Assembly: GCF_910592395.1 (NCBI RefSeq)
Contig: NC_088318.1
Location: 17,050,349 to 17,114,348, forward strand
Direction of reading: 5' to 3'
Length of the DNA stretch: 64,000 bases
Origin: Lineus longissimus
Lineage: Eukaryota; Nemertea; Pilidiophora; Heteronemertea; Lineidae
Numbering within the stretch: the stretch's first letter is position 1; each line of letters begins with the position of its first letter. The position numbers and the translations under genes are program-made. Below the pieces are notes generated by a model. That model worked only from the letters and a program-made list of their open reading frames with translations. It was not told the origin of the DNA and did no database searches. This document shows positions 44,901 through 55,879 of this stretch, piece by piece.

Positions 44901-46050
44901 AAAATCGGAGAGATTTGTATGTGTCAAATTGACCAACTTATGTCCGTCAGTTACACACTCTCGGAAGACAGTCACAACCCTGGAGGAGACACTACAAATT
45001 GTATTTTGCTTCATCATTACATTACCGGAGACTGACTCACGGATTACCAGCTCAAAGTCAGCAAGTAGGGTCTGAGCTAAAGAAGTGGAACTACGCGATT
45101 ACTTAAAATTAAAAGTTACCCCGTCTTGGGGGCGAAACTGGGGACGAGTTATTCCATGAACCCCAAACATGGTGCTGTCGACCGTTATGATCACAGCTTG
45201 TCTTTATTCCAACTTACTTACGTTCCAGGACTGTTATATACAGTGCTCTCGTCATTACTCCTGTGGTGACGTTTCATGTGCGTACTATGTAGTATGGATA
45301 GCCAACGGCAGGGGAGCCAGAAGCGGGCTCAGGACACAATTGAACCTGCGATAGGGTCCATGTACATTCTGTATACATACGTTTTTAAACATGACATTGG
45401 GACAACGTATTGACATATTTCGATTACCCGCCGTCGATACAGCTTGTTATTTGCTGTTGGTAATGACCTTATCTAATTACATGTCGTGATGGTATCATGG
45501 TATGATATTCATGTGAGGGGCAATGTCAAAAGTAATCGTGTGTTCATGATTTGTAGGGCCTGCTATTCGCCCATGAAGAATTGCTGTGGATGGCGCGTGA
45601 AATAATGCCCCAGTGCCATGTCGTGACACTATGTTGGCAGCGCACTTCGCTTGTTAGCATCACGAGCGCCACCGGCGGATCGCCATCTCACTACCGTAAG
45701 AAACTTTGTCGAGTTGGTATCCCATAGATTTTCAGTTATTTCAAAATTACAGAGTTAATCGGTTACATAACTCTGTGACAATTACACAATAGACTAATAA
45801 ACTATATTCTATCGATAAATGCATTAAACTAATTTTATGAAATAAAAAAATCTGATATTCTTGATAGTTTACGGCATAGGCTGGCTGACTGCCGTCAAGC
45901 GGCGAATGTTTCAAAATGGCTTCCTTCGACTGCAAATTTTCCAAATTTCGCCAAAAATGACGCCCAAGAACCTTCGCACGTTATAATTTTCGTGCTAATG
46001 ACAATAAATCAAAAGATATATTCATATAGCAACCGTGGGCCAAAATTCAG
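41965..46050. other. Intergenic stretch upstream of the GFOD gene
   Basis: A CpG-richer segment at about 42.24-42.5 kb contains AAAATGGCGTCGGG, resembling a YY1-type promoter element, and may be a promoter or 5' UTR exon. A short frame, MASGYVRKRGLPENEAL, starts there but lacks a clear donor. The rest is AT-rich with no gene recognised. Confidence 0.4.
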
Positions 46051-46054
46051 GACA

Positions 46055-47236
46055 ATGCAACCAGGGATAGGTGTGTTTGGAACTGGTACGACAGTCCGAT
46101 GTCTGGTGCCAATTTTGAAGACGTGTGGTTTTCAGGTGCAGGCTTTGTGGGGACGGACCAAGGACCTTGCTGAAGATGCAGCGCGGGATTTAAGTATTCC
46201 TTTTAGCACAAATAAAGTTGACGATGTTCTTTTGCACAAGGATGTGGACTTAGTTTTCATAAGTTGTCCGCCCCATTTGCAGTCGCCGATTGCCGAAAAG
46301 GCACTAGGTATTGGCAAACATGTTATCTGTGGGACTCCAGCTGGTCCAGGACAGATTGATGCATTTAAGATGGTTAGTGGTGCTCGATACTATCCATCGC
46401 TCATGTCGTTGATGTGCTATGGTTTGAGATTGTTGCCAGCTTTTGATAAAATGAAGACACTTATCAGTGACGGTTATATTGGTGATTTTATTGCCTGCGA
46501 AGCACGTGTTCATTGTGGCAGCATGTTGAAGGATGACTATGACTGGATGTGCGATGAATTGATGGGTGGTGGAGTGCTCAATACTATCGGTGGTACTATC
46601 ATAGACATTGTCAGTTACGTGACCAAACAAAAGGCAGTCAAAGTTCACGGATTGTTAAAAACGTTTACAAAACAAACACCAAAGATAAATGGTATTCGCC
46701 AAATCACCAGCGATGATTTCTGCAGCTTTCAAATGGAGATGGAGAGTGGGGCTTGTGCAATAATAACTCTGAACAACCACATTCCTGGACAGTTCATGCA
46801 AGAGGTCCTTATCTGTGGCAACAAAGGGCGTCTGATTGCTAAAGGTGCCGATTTGTATGGCCAAAAGAATGAAGCGCACAAAGAGGAACTTTTGTATCAT
46901 GACCCCATGAATATTCTTGATGTTCAGAGGTCATATGTTTCTGAAACAATCCGCGCAGACATTCCCATTCCATACTTAAAAGGTCTGATTAAGTTGATTG
47001 ATGCAGTTAAGGATGCGTTTAAGTCAGTCGCAGAGCGCCATGGTTGGTCCAGAGCACCAGTCTCTCAAGCAGCTACATTTGAAGATGCACTATACATCCA
47101 GACCGTCATTGATGCAGTCAGAAAATCAAGCACCAAAGGGGAATGGGTGAAGGTGAACATTATGACGGAAGAGCCTGACCCTAACCCATTCTTGTCAGCA
47201 GCAGTCAGGAGAAGTACATTCTCCCTTTATTACTGA
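46055..47236 (+). CDS. GFOD: Glucose-fructose oxidoreductase domain-containing protein (GFOD1/2-like), single coding exon, 393 aa
   Basis: A Gfo/Idh/MocA-type NAD(P)-binding oxidoreductase-fold protein whose substrate is not established. The Rossmann start MQPGIGVFGTGTTVRCLVPI matches the family N terminus closely. Further family strings are VLLHKDVDLV, GIGKHVICGTPAGP, WMCDELMGGGVLNTIGGTII, QKAVKVHGLLKTF, GIRQITSDDFCSFQME and the C-terminal MTEEPDPNP to RRSTFSLYY. Its length matches the vertebrate proteins (about 385-390 aa). I chose the ATG at 46,055 over one 63 bases upstream because it aligns with the family start. An acceptor-like AAAATTCAG ends four bases before it, so a 5' UTR intron is likely. 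Vertebrate orthologues are split by an intron; this coding region is not. Confidence 0.95.
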   Translation: MQPGIGVFGTGTTVRCLVPILKTCGFQVQALWGRTKDLAEDAARDLSIPFSTNKVDDVLLHKDVDLVFISCPPHLQSPIAEKALGIGKHVICGTPAGPGQIDAFKMVSGARYYPSLMSLMCYGLRLLPAFDKMKTLISDGYIGDFIACEARVHCGSMLKDDYDWMCDELMGGGVLNTIGGTIIDIVSYVTKQKAVKVHGLLKTFTKQTPKINGIRQITSDDFCSFQMEMESGACAIITLNNHIPGQFMQEVLICGNKGRLIAKGADLYGQKNEAHKEELLYHDPMNILDVQRSYVSETIRADIPIPYLKGLIKLIDAVKDAFKSVAERHGWSRAPVSQAATFEDALYIQTVIDAVRKSSTKGEWVKVNIMTEEPDPNPFLSAAVRRSTFSLYY

Positions 47237-48179
47237 ATCAGTCATCATGCTTCACTGTAATCGGCTAAGTAAACTGGGGACTGGCCAAATGCATAATATG
47301 CCCTTGTACATGTAGGCCATGGACCTAATCCAAAGAAGGATGTTTCCTATTTACTGACAATGTCAATCCCCAGTTTATTGTGCTGTCCAGTATTTAAAAG
47401 AAGTACAATAGAAAATGTATGTTAATGTAGACCATGTGTATTTGGGACACTAAGATAAAGCTGAAAATGTGTCAGATGATCAGTAGTCACAAGATTCATG
47501 CATGTCCAACTGCAGGCAAATCATGAAGACGTAGTGCAGAAAGAGTGGTCAGTCATTGACCCTTCTTCAAGAATTTGTTCTACATTTTTGTCGGTCAGTG
47601 ATTCACATTTACAAATGTAACCGTTTAACAAATACACTAAAATCAAGTATCATAATATCAAGCTAATGAATGTACCCATTTTATTTTATGTTACATGTAT
47701 TTCGAATGTTTAAGCTGTTGTAATAGGAGAAGGCTGTGTGGCCTGCATGCATGACATGTGCTAATAACTGGTCACAACAACCATCATGGTTCCAGGCCAA
47801 TGTAAACTAGTCTGTTCGGACTCCTGTATGTAAATTTTATAAAAAGATGGCAGCACTTGCGCGACACGCATATCTCTCTTTGTCCTGTAGTGATCTTAGT
47901 GAAAGTTGGGAAGTGTCGTCTTGGCGAGTATTAAACAGTGTAAAGATGTACATGTCGTTTTGGCGTCTTTCTCTATATCATAGTCCTCTCAAACTTTGTT
48001 TCAAGGAGCTGTTTGTCTTGTAAAAGCGCTGAGCTGAGCCTTTATCATCTAAACACAATCCACAATTCAAGGCCTGCCCTCTCTTGATGTGCAACTTTCC
48101 CCACCATGTAAATATCCACAAAAGATTATGCAAGCCGAGAGGCTTAATGTAAATACTGCTCCATGCCAGTTGACAAAAA
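47237..48179 (+). other. GFOD 3' UTR and spacer
   Basis: No second gene is visible. ATTAAA at 47,930-47,935 is a possible poly(A) signal; no earlier AATAAA was found after the stop. Confidence 0.4.
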
Positions 48180-48199
48180 TGTCACAAAATGGTTATTAC

Positions 48200-48840
48200 A
48201 GCATGACTGCTCCGTCGTATAGCCAACACCGTGACACTCACAACCAGACCAATACATGGCTCCTAGACCGAGAGACCATCCCAACTCATCAGTCAAGAGA
48301 GAGATGGTTGCTCCACCATGTCACCAATACCGCAGGACTGTCACCACCATACCAATGCGGATCTGCATGCTCCACTATGTCACCAAAACACGGCGAGACT
48401 GTCACAACAAGACCAATGTGGATGCGGGTACCGTGTGGCCAACACCACCAGACTGTCACAATCAGACTGCATTGCGGACATATCTTCTCAACTGTGTCAT
48501 TAACACGCGGTGAGACTGCCAAAACTAGGCCAAGAGAGACATAGGCAAGGCTGCTCCACCATGTCGCCAACATCGCACGATCGACTGTCACAATCAGATA
48601 AATGTGGATGTGGCTGCTCCATCGTTTCACCAGCACCAAGGTGAGACTGCCACAACCAGGCCAAGAGAGACGTGGCTGCTCCACTATGTTGCCAACAATG
48701 GTAGGTCACAACCAGACCGTGGACATGCCTGCTCCATCGTGTCACCAAAATGTCAGTCGAGACAAAGGAAAGCGTGGCTGTCCACCGTGTCACCAACAAT
48801 ACAAGACTGGCACAACGAGGCCGACACGGACGTCTTTGCA
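48200..48840. repeat. Diverged ~60-bp minisatellite
   Basis: About ten imperfect units share the pattern GGCTGCTCCACCATGTCACC, then CAACAC, then ACTGTCACAACCAGACCAA. TGCTCC anchors fall at 48,208, 48,308, 48,368, 48,552, 48,615, 48,677 and 48,729, with more decayed copies between them. Spacing is mostly 52-68 bases. Open frames on both strands are a by-product of the repeat. Confidence 0.8.
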
Positions 48841-49179
48841 AGGCAAAGTTCGCTGCACACCCTGAACAAAGATCGTATTGCAGAACGTTTCGTTTCATGT
48901 TTCACACGAACGTATTTTCATAGGGACGCCGCTGGTTGTAAATTAAGTGCTACAACAGTCGTCCGTCAAAATAAAATAAAGAACTCGTGAACTTTTTTAA
49001 AGAGTACGTTTTGTGCCTCCGCTCCGACGGGTCACTGTCGGGCAAATGTCATAATAAACTCTGAAGTGTCCTCCTTACGGTATGGGAAGTTTGTGTTTAT
49101 CACAATGGGGTCGTGTAAATACATGAATATCATTTTGTAGGCCTGTTGTTTGCTTAGTTTCGGAGTGGACGAGACGAAA

Positions 49180-49330
49180 ATGGCAGTCTTGTGGAGAATT
49201 TTCCGGGAAATATTTTCGACATTCTGGCAGTTTTCTTACCACCTTGTCGTTGCCATTTTCAACACCTTTGTGCCGGCTCGATTCAGACAGAAGGATGTTG
49301 CCGGTGAGATAGTACTGATCACGGGTGCAG
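49180..49330 (+). CDS. SDR exon 1, membrane anchor and start of the Rossmann fold
   Basis: ATG follows GACGAAA. The donor at 49,331 is GTGCGT, phase 1. It encodes the hydrophobic N terminus and EIVLITGAG. Confidence 0.88.
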
Positions 49331-51946
49331 GTGCGTACTACAAGAGGATCAGGGATTTATAACGGATAGAAATGTCTTTTTTTTAAATTCGTCCTCTAAT
49401 TCCTGAGTTTTATCCGTTTTCTTATAAGGATCCTTGATAAGTCGCTGTCAATCTCCCATGGAGCTTATCAACAGGAAAACGTTTAAATCACATGTGATTG
49501 GCCATGGTAGAATTTATTATGATTATCCCAAGCCATTCTATTACATAATTGTCATGCATGACATAATGAACATGTCACACCTACAGGACAAAATCGTCCA
49601 ATACATCTTTTCAGGCAGCGGCATTGGTCGCCTAATGGCGCTGAGGTTTGCCGCCCTTGGCTGTTCCGTGGTACTCTGGGATATAAACAATAGCAACAAT
49701 GAGGAGACAGCCAATCAGATAAGAGAACAAGGAGGTCAGACGACTACGTACACGTGTGACGTCAGTGATAGGAGACAGATAAATGAAACTGTTGAAAAGG
49801 TATGCAGATAAAAGAGGGGGAAACATTCTCCATCTTTTCGGTATTTCACAACCTCTTTTATGGCATGTGCTTGTAGACAAAAAGACATCATCATGCTGCA
49901 AAACAACCTCAATGAGTCTGGTTGTTCTTCCGCTTATGAGTTTTGTAGCATGGAACACATGTATCATTAATAACTCACCTTTTCATTTATACGCCTTGCG
50001 GCGAATGAGTCGTGAAAAGAATAGTCTTCGTGGACACTGAGAGTCTTCCAAGGCCGGTTATCGTCTGATCGGTTACAAAGTGACAACTGTGGTCAGGCGA
50101 AGGCGCACCTGCAACTTGCGTATTTGCGGCGTTTGGTACGCCCAAATATGCATGTATATCACGAGGTAAGAGTGCATGTCCTTCACGATTGTGACAAGAT
50201 AATTGCACTATAAACCATTTTGGTTTCCGACTGTTAATTTCAGGTGAAAAGACACGTGGGGGATGTTGACATCCTGATCAACAATGCTGGTGTCGTGTCT
50301 GGCAAGCTTCTGACGGAGTGCTCGGATGATGACATCATCAAGACAATGGAAGTCAACATCATGTCGCACTTTTGGGTCGGTCGACATTTTTCCTTCCGGC
50401 AGATTATTTACATGTACTTGTTAATATTTGCGCGTTCACCCGCAAAAACAATTTGAGACCGATTCGGTGGAATCAATGAAATTCACCAATCTTTAGCAAC
50501 CAAATGCCTTTAAATCAGAGTAAAGTAGAGCGTAAAGACTAACAATAAAGTAGTTCTACAATATGGCCATACGTGTATTACTTCCTCCTTTTCCTCACAT
50601 GTCCCCTTCCTGTTACTCAGTTACTTTTTCATAAGATAGCATTTCATGTAGGTTGAAAAATGCAGTCCGAAACATACTCAATCAATGTGCCGAATACCAA
50701 TTATATTTCTTTCCCACTGCAGACAGTCAAATCTTTCCTCCCGTCCATGGTGGAGCGCAACCGCGGCCACATCGTGACGATATCCAGCGCCACCGCATTT
50801 GTCGCATCTTCCCACCTGGTGGACTACTGCACCAGTAAATCTGCCGCCTTTGGTTTCAATAATGCCCTGAAGGAGGAGCTGAGAATTCTGGGAAAGGATG
50901 GAGTCCATACGACATGCGTCTGTCCATCTGTTATTAACACTGGGATGTTTGATGGGTTCAAGATACGGTCAGTGAAAACCAGATGATTATTCTATCATAA
51001 TGTGCCATCTGTATCGTCTCTCTGTCATGCTTCAACCAACCTTTACAACGTAGATAGCTCAAATCGTGATTTTCTTTCCTAATTTGTGTGAAAGTCAATC
51101 AAGTCCCCTAGTAAATTAGTCTAATCATTACTCAAATGCGGATTGAGATGTTGGCCGAAAGGGCTGGTATGCGTAAAAACAATTATCCAAACAATCAACC
51201 TCATTTGATGACATCGAACAGAGACAAAATAACCTCGTTTTTGGTGCTCGTTCGCGTCTCTAATAGTCCATGGTCTATTGCAGGTATCCATGGATTATCC
51301 CTTATCTGGAGCCAGAGTACACCGCGGACAAGGTGGTTGAAGCCGTCCGGACCAACCAACAGATCCTCATCCTGCCGAGGATAGTTTACGGTGTTCCTTT
51401 CCTGTCATGGTGAGTATACGGTTATATACGAACCCCATAATGAGACAATCACATATCTGTTTCCTCTGCTTTGGGACGGACGAGTCAGAGAAGTATTGTT
51501 AGTACTGAAGTGTTTTTGTTGGGCAGGTATGATGTCATCGTCCCTTTCATTGAAAGTATGCTTGCTATTATTCTTCAATTCAATTCGGCATTTTCATTCA
51601 ACAGGGTCATTCTAAATGATATTCCTAATGTTCACAATTATACTGCGGTTTAGATAATATCAGTAAAATCGTAATTACATGACCATGGCAACAAATGACG
51701 TCATATAGATCTGAATTTAGGTCATACCAAGTTCAAGTACCCACATTCAAAATTTAACCACTCTATAATTTGATTATCCGAAGAAGCGAAAAAGAACCGA
51801 TGTTACTTCACTATGAAAATAATATAATTTTCCGCTTTTTTCTCCCCAGGATCTTGCCGGGCAAATGTTTGACTGTTCTACTCCAAATGCTGGGCTCGGA
51901 CGAGTGCATGGAGAATTTCAAGGGAAGAGAGAAAAAGAACATATGA
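49180..51946 (+). CDS. Membrane-anchored short-chain dehydrogenase, RDH10/SDR16C-like, six exons, 311 aa
   Basis: Likely an NAD(P)-dependent oxidoreductase of the retinol/steroid dehydrogenase type, on ER membranes. Exons 49180-49330, 49615-49799, 50244-50375, 50723-50967, 51284-51409 and 51850-51946 join in frame to 936 nt ending in TGA. Residues about 4-33 form a hydrophobic anchor. The cofactor motif TGAGSGIG is at 48-55, DINN follows the second strand, CDVSD binds adenine, and NNAG is at 125-128. The catalytic Ser178, Tyr191 and Lys195 (YCTSK) are all present. The C-terminal string GSDECMENF resembles the LGADKCM region of RDH10. Full length and intact active site indicate a working enzyme. 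The choice between RDH10, SDR16C5 and HSD17B11-type orthology is open. Confidence 0.92.
49615..49799 (+). CDS. SDR exon 2, cofactor-binding region
   Basis: The acceptor is CATCTTTTCAG and the donor is GTATGC at 49,800. It completes the glycine motif (SGIG) and carries LWDINNSNNEE and YTCDVSD. Confidence 0.9.
50244..50375 (+). CDS. SDR exon 3, NNAG motif
   Basis: The acceptor is TTAATTTCAG and the donor is GTCGGT at 50,376. It encodes VDILINNAGVVSGKLL and ends at SHFW. Confidence 0.9.
50723..50967 (+). CDS. SDR exon 4, catalytic Ser-Tyr-Lys
   Basis: The acceptor is TCCCACTGCAG and the donor is GTCAGT at 50,968. It carries GHIVTISSATAF, DYCTSKSAAFG and CPSVINTGMFDG. Confidence 0.92.
51284..51409 (+). 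CDS. SDR exon 5
   Basis: The acceptor is GTCTATTGCAG and the donor is GTGAGT at 51,410. It encodes YPWIIPYLEPEYTADKVVEA and ILILPRIVYGVPFL, matching the segment after the active site. Confidence 0.88.
51850..51946 (+). CDS. SDR exon 6, C terminus
   Basis: The acceptor is TTTTCTCCCCAG. It encodes ILPGKCLTVLLQMLGSDECM and ends GREKKNI with TGA at 51,944-51,946. Confidence 0.88.
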
Positions 51947-52250
51947 TTTCTTATCAGGCAAGAACCAGGATCTCAGTAGTGACGCTAGTAGCTCACTAAA
52001 AGTTTCAGCTGAGGAACCTCCTTTTGCGGCCAAGACTTAGGCGTGACGGCTTCTATTTTCTACACTCCGGACGTAGTGGACTACACTCCGGATGCAGTGG
52101 ACTTGCCTCCTCTCTCATACTAACGAGTCAAAGTTTTTTTTGCACTAAATTTTTTTCCTGCTCAAAATGAAACATCATCAGTCCCAAAAAATTTTTGGCT
52201 TTTGAAAATTTTTCAGACTTTTTGAACCGCTGATGTGATATACATGTATT

Positions 52251-52256
52251 AATAAA
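52251..52256 (+). terminator. Poly(A) signal for the SDR gene
   Basis: AATAAA lies about 305 bases after the stop codon and is followed by a GT/T-rich stretch. On the opposite strand AATAAA occurs at about 52,325-52,330 and could serve the convergent repeat-protein gene. Confidence 0.55.
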
Positions 52257-53349
52257 GGTTTTTCATGTCTACTATGGACCGTCATTCAAATAAAAAAAGA
52301 AACTGTATGATAACTTTTATAACGTTTATTTTAAAAGCATCAAGCGATTTTCTTTCTCAACTTACAGGAACTAATCAATACTTTATCTCACAATAAATTC
52401 CTTCATTTTGATTTCGACATTCTTTCCATACATAAATGAAAAATTGACCAATTCGCACCGATGACTACACGTACGTGTACAGTAATGCTGGGAAAATTAG
52501 GTTATACTGAAGCCTACAATTCGAATTAAATGCAATATTTTCGACCTGAATAAGCAAGCTTCATGAAATTAGGCTCGCAGACTACAGTACGAGGTGTGAC
52601 TGACGACAGACTTGTCAAAATCAGGTAATACTAAAGCTTTAGTTGGCCTAAACGAAACAATCCAATTAACAGGCCTACTATGGCCTACGTGGTGGTGTAT
52701 GACATGAAAAATACATACAAGGCGAAGCTTGAGCAGATAAGGGCCCTTATTTGGGCATCGGCGTCGATAAATATATTTACAGACTTCGTACCTCGTCGTT
52801 CGCAACTGTTCGTAAGGGTTTCGACACCTGTCTATTCTTTCTTCACAACGAAAGAGACGAAAGTGTTTTACAAAGAAAACGAACTGTGAAGAAAGAAATG
52901 TTCCACCAATTCATGGTCAGATTTCTTTGCATTGATCAGAAATACAAATCTTCTTCAAAACGAAACGAAAGGTGAAGAAGATACATGTATCTGGTCCGCT
53001 TGGTGTCCGTGAGTAAAATAGTCTTTGTTGGCTTTATGAGTAAAGTTGTATCTCGATAACGTAAGTTCATTGCACAATTGCTCCAACGGAAATTCAATTT
53101 TCCTGAATTTTATACCACCCGAAGAATCGTCCCATAAGCATAACGTGAGAATAAGAATGTTTGCAGCGAATGTTCAGGCACAAAAAAGAGTCCGTAACAC
53201 ATTGCCTTGTGTTGGCAAAATGTATCCAAGATATAATGAGCTGTGCGAAAAATGCAAAAATGAACTGTGAAATATTTCTTTTTGAGCACCAGTAGTAGGC
53301 CCCTATACATCAATTCGTAGAAAAGTTAAGCGTCGTTGTATTACAAATG
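52257..53349. other. Spacer between convergent genes
   Basis: No gene was recognised. A 13-bp inverted repeat (52,835-52,847 with 52,885-52,897) could form a hairpin with a 37-base loop. The stretch may be largely 3' UTR of the minus-strand gene. Confidence 0.45.
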
Positions 53350-54003
53350 TCACAGCAGATGCGCCATTCCTCCTGATCCTGCACTCTCCTCCCCAAAGAT
53401 GTTGGACATGCCGTTTCGCCGCTGCCGTAAGCGTGGGAGAGCAGCGTCGAATAACTCTCTTTCATCCTCGTCCAAGATGTTTATATTCCATGACGAATAT
53501 CCCGGTATCATATTCAACCGATGGACGTTATTGCACAGATTCTCGATTTCAGTTTCCTCCAAGCCCTCGTAAATATTGGGCGTGGCGTGTCGTCTGCACT
53601 GTGACCGTTGTTCCTGATTCCCAAGGAGGCACATGAGGCTGTTGTGAAGATTCTGCTGCGAGAATTCATCAACGCCGTCGTAGATATTGTACAGGGCGTT
53701 CCGGCGGGACCCTGAGTTGGCCCGCTGGCGAAGCTCCTCTTGTTCGTCCTCCTCCAGGCGAAGACACGAGACAGCCGTCAGGAGATCATGCTCATTCATT
53801 TCCTCAATATCGCCAGAGACATCGGGAACAGCGTTTCGGCGGCTCCGTAGACGGGATGTCGGTTCTTGGTACTGGAGTCGCAGGCAGGTCTCGCACTCAG
53901 TCAGGTTCTGGACGTCCGTTTCTGCAACTCCCTCGAAGATGTCAGCAACACCACCCCTTCGTCCGCGTCGGCGTCTAGATTCTGCTGACCTGGCAACAGA
54001 CAT
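53350..54003 (-). CDS. Unrecognised protein with about five ~40-residue repeats, 217 aa
   Basis: I do not recognise the family. The frame runs from ATG (54,003-54,001) to TGA (53,352-53,350) without interruption. The N terminus is very basic (SRRRRGRRGG). Repeats start at about residues 15, 55, 100 and 137, with partial copies at ~172 and 195. Each has RR, then a hydrophobic [ND]I[YF][ED]G[VL]xE core, an acidic helix with NL, and ends CLRL or similar. Examples are VADIFEGVAETDVQNL, LYNIYDGVDEFSQQNL and TPNIYEGLEETEIENL. Repeat divergence that keeps a hydrophobic and charge pattern argues for a real protein. There is no signal peptide or membrane segment. A TATA-like TTATATAC lies about 38 bases upstream of the ATG. 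An upstream exon cannot be excluded. Nuclear location would be a guess from the basic start. Confidence 0.6.
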   Translation of the reverse strand: MSVARSAESRRRRGRRGGVADIFEGVAETDVQNLTECETCLRLQYQEPTSRLRSRRNAVPDVSGDIEEMNEHDLLTAVSCLRLEEDEQEELRQRANSGSRRNALYNIYDGVDEFSQQNLHNSLMCLLGNQEQRSQCRRHATPNIYEGLEETEIENLCNNVHRLNMIPGYSSWNINILDEDERELFDAALPRLRQRRNGMSNIFGEESAGSGGMAHLL

Positions 54004-54040
54004 ATCGTTTGGTTTACCTCTGGTCAAACTTATCGTATAA

Positions 54041-54048
54041 GTATATAA
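54041..54048 (-). promoter_or_regulatory. TATA-like box upstream of the repeat-protein ORF
   Basis: On the minus strand the bases read TTATATAC, about 38 bases before the ATG at 54,003. A start site 25-30 bases downstream would leave a very short leader. Confidence 0.3.
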
Positions 54049-55797
54049 GCTTTGCCGATACTTGTATCGCTTCCTTCTCGTTGAATTGTGTTCGTTTGTT
54101 ATAAAACAACCAGTAGAATGGCACTGTTAATATAGGCCTTTTATTGCTAAGAATAGTACATTATGACGTTTGAAGGGGAATTCCTCGAGGCCACGCAGGG
54201 GAATGCCCGTGACGTCATTGGGATAGCCTGACTGAGTCAAGCAAATCCTGACTGTTGACCCCAGATTGTGAAATTTGTTTTCATAAGTTGATAGATTTGC
54301 TTATTTATCTTCCAACAAGTACAGACAGGTTCTAATTAATCACCACCAAACTAGACCACAGACATTATGTTAACGATCAGAGGTCAATTTGGTTATCAGA
54401 AAATGATGCGCCCTGTGCTACTTAGTTTGGTTAGTTCCAGTGTTGTTTTTTATTAACTCAGTTTAATAAGCTGATTGGTTGTAGATATACCACTGACGTC
54501 AATAGTGGCCAGATTACCGTTTTTGACCCTGACCTAGTCGTTGAAATCCTACACTCCCAAAATCTGCACTGACACAAACGGTCCTTGTGGCGATAGGACT
54601 TGTCTCGGTTGTGATTATCAGACCATGCGTCCCATATTTCTAAAGTCAAGTGCTTATTTCCTTGTTCATGACATTGGAATGAAACGAAAGATCCAAAAAT
54701 TACATTTTCTGCGCTTAAAATCGGTAGCTTCTCACCATAGGTAGGCCTAGAACTACGCTGATATATACGTTAAAATAAACTCTAATGCAGAGTCAGTCGT
54801 ATCCTCGTTACTCGGTCGATAGTGCCGAGCGTAGGCCTGAGCTTCAGGATGGCAATGCTATATGATCTGGCTATTACTCATGCCAATAGTTATATGTTCA
54901 GCAGCAGCAGATACCGACGGTAGGTAGCAGTGATAACATACTTAAAAGATGGCTGCATTCCAAGTTTCATCAGATGGAAACCGTAGCGGAGCCAATATAA
55001 ACATGGATATCAAGATTGAGTGATATCTCCCGATCAAGGCGACAACATCAACTTGTTGCAATCGTCCATCACTGTTTACAGCCCCCACCCGCGCGCGCCA
55101 TCCCGGGGTACACACGGGGTACACACTGAGGTACAAGGGTCTGTCAATCGGCAAAACTATGAACTCCCTCTCGCTATGAGGTAGGCGCGAACATGTTTTT
55201 TGAACTATTTCACGATGTATGTCATGCCGATGGTGCAATCTGCATACTTTAGAGATGTAATGGAAACCGCGCAAGTGCGTGTGACGTCACCATTGTTACA
55301 TGTGACCAACTCACACAGACGCTTATTGAAACTAAAAGGCCATTATCAATAACAACAGTACCACAATGATTGTTTTTCTCATCAGTTTTGGCAGGAATGT
55401 AAACCACTGGACGCCTTTATGTAACACTCCATATTTGGCTTCCGTGAGTAAACTTCGCGTCCATCCGCACGACGGAAATTTACATACCAGAAGCCGTTAA
55501 CGGACAACCTCGGTCCTGGTTCTATGACAGTGACAGTGCATTGATATAGGTACATTTCTCTCCATGGTCATGATGTAACGTATAAGTCACCCTGAAGGAG
55601 GTGGAATGTCATTGTATCTCGTGTTGCTATTGGAAATGACGCGTTGGCGCAAGTGACCATCTGAATTGCCAAAGCCGTGGGAAAGCGGTCTATGAAGAAT
55701 AGCGCTTCATTTTCTTCCCAGTTTCACCGTGATTTTGTGTGTTAGATTATGAAAACATTACTCTTGGACTCTTGCGGTTTCTATTTAATTTAGCAAC
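54049..55797. other. Intergenic region between divergent genes
   Basis: It separates the minus-strand repeat-protein gene from the plus-strand secreted-protein gene and should hold both promoters. No coding segment was recognised. Confidence 0.45.
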
Positions 55798-55879
55798 ATG
55801 TGCATAAGGATTGTCTTTTTGTGTTTCGTTTTTATTGCAACGAAACCTTCGCTACGTCAAGCGCTAATAACTACTGCAC
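55798..55879 (+). CDS. Exon 1, signal peptide
   Basis: ATG at 55,798 gives CIRIVFLCFVFIATKPSLRQ, a short hydrophobic signal sequence. The donor is GTAAGT at 55,880, phase 1. Confidence 0.8.

Noticed and set aside
48089-48990. Overlapping frames of up to 151 residues on both strands
   Set aside because: They all run through the ~60-bp minisatellite; openness in several frames is a product of the repeat, not of a gene.
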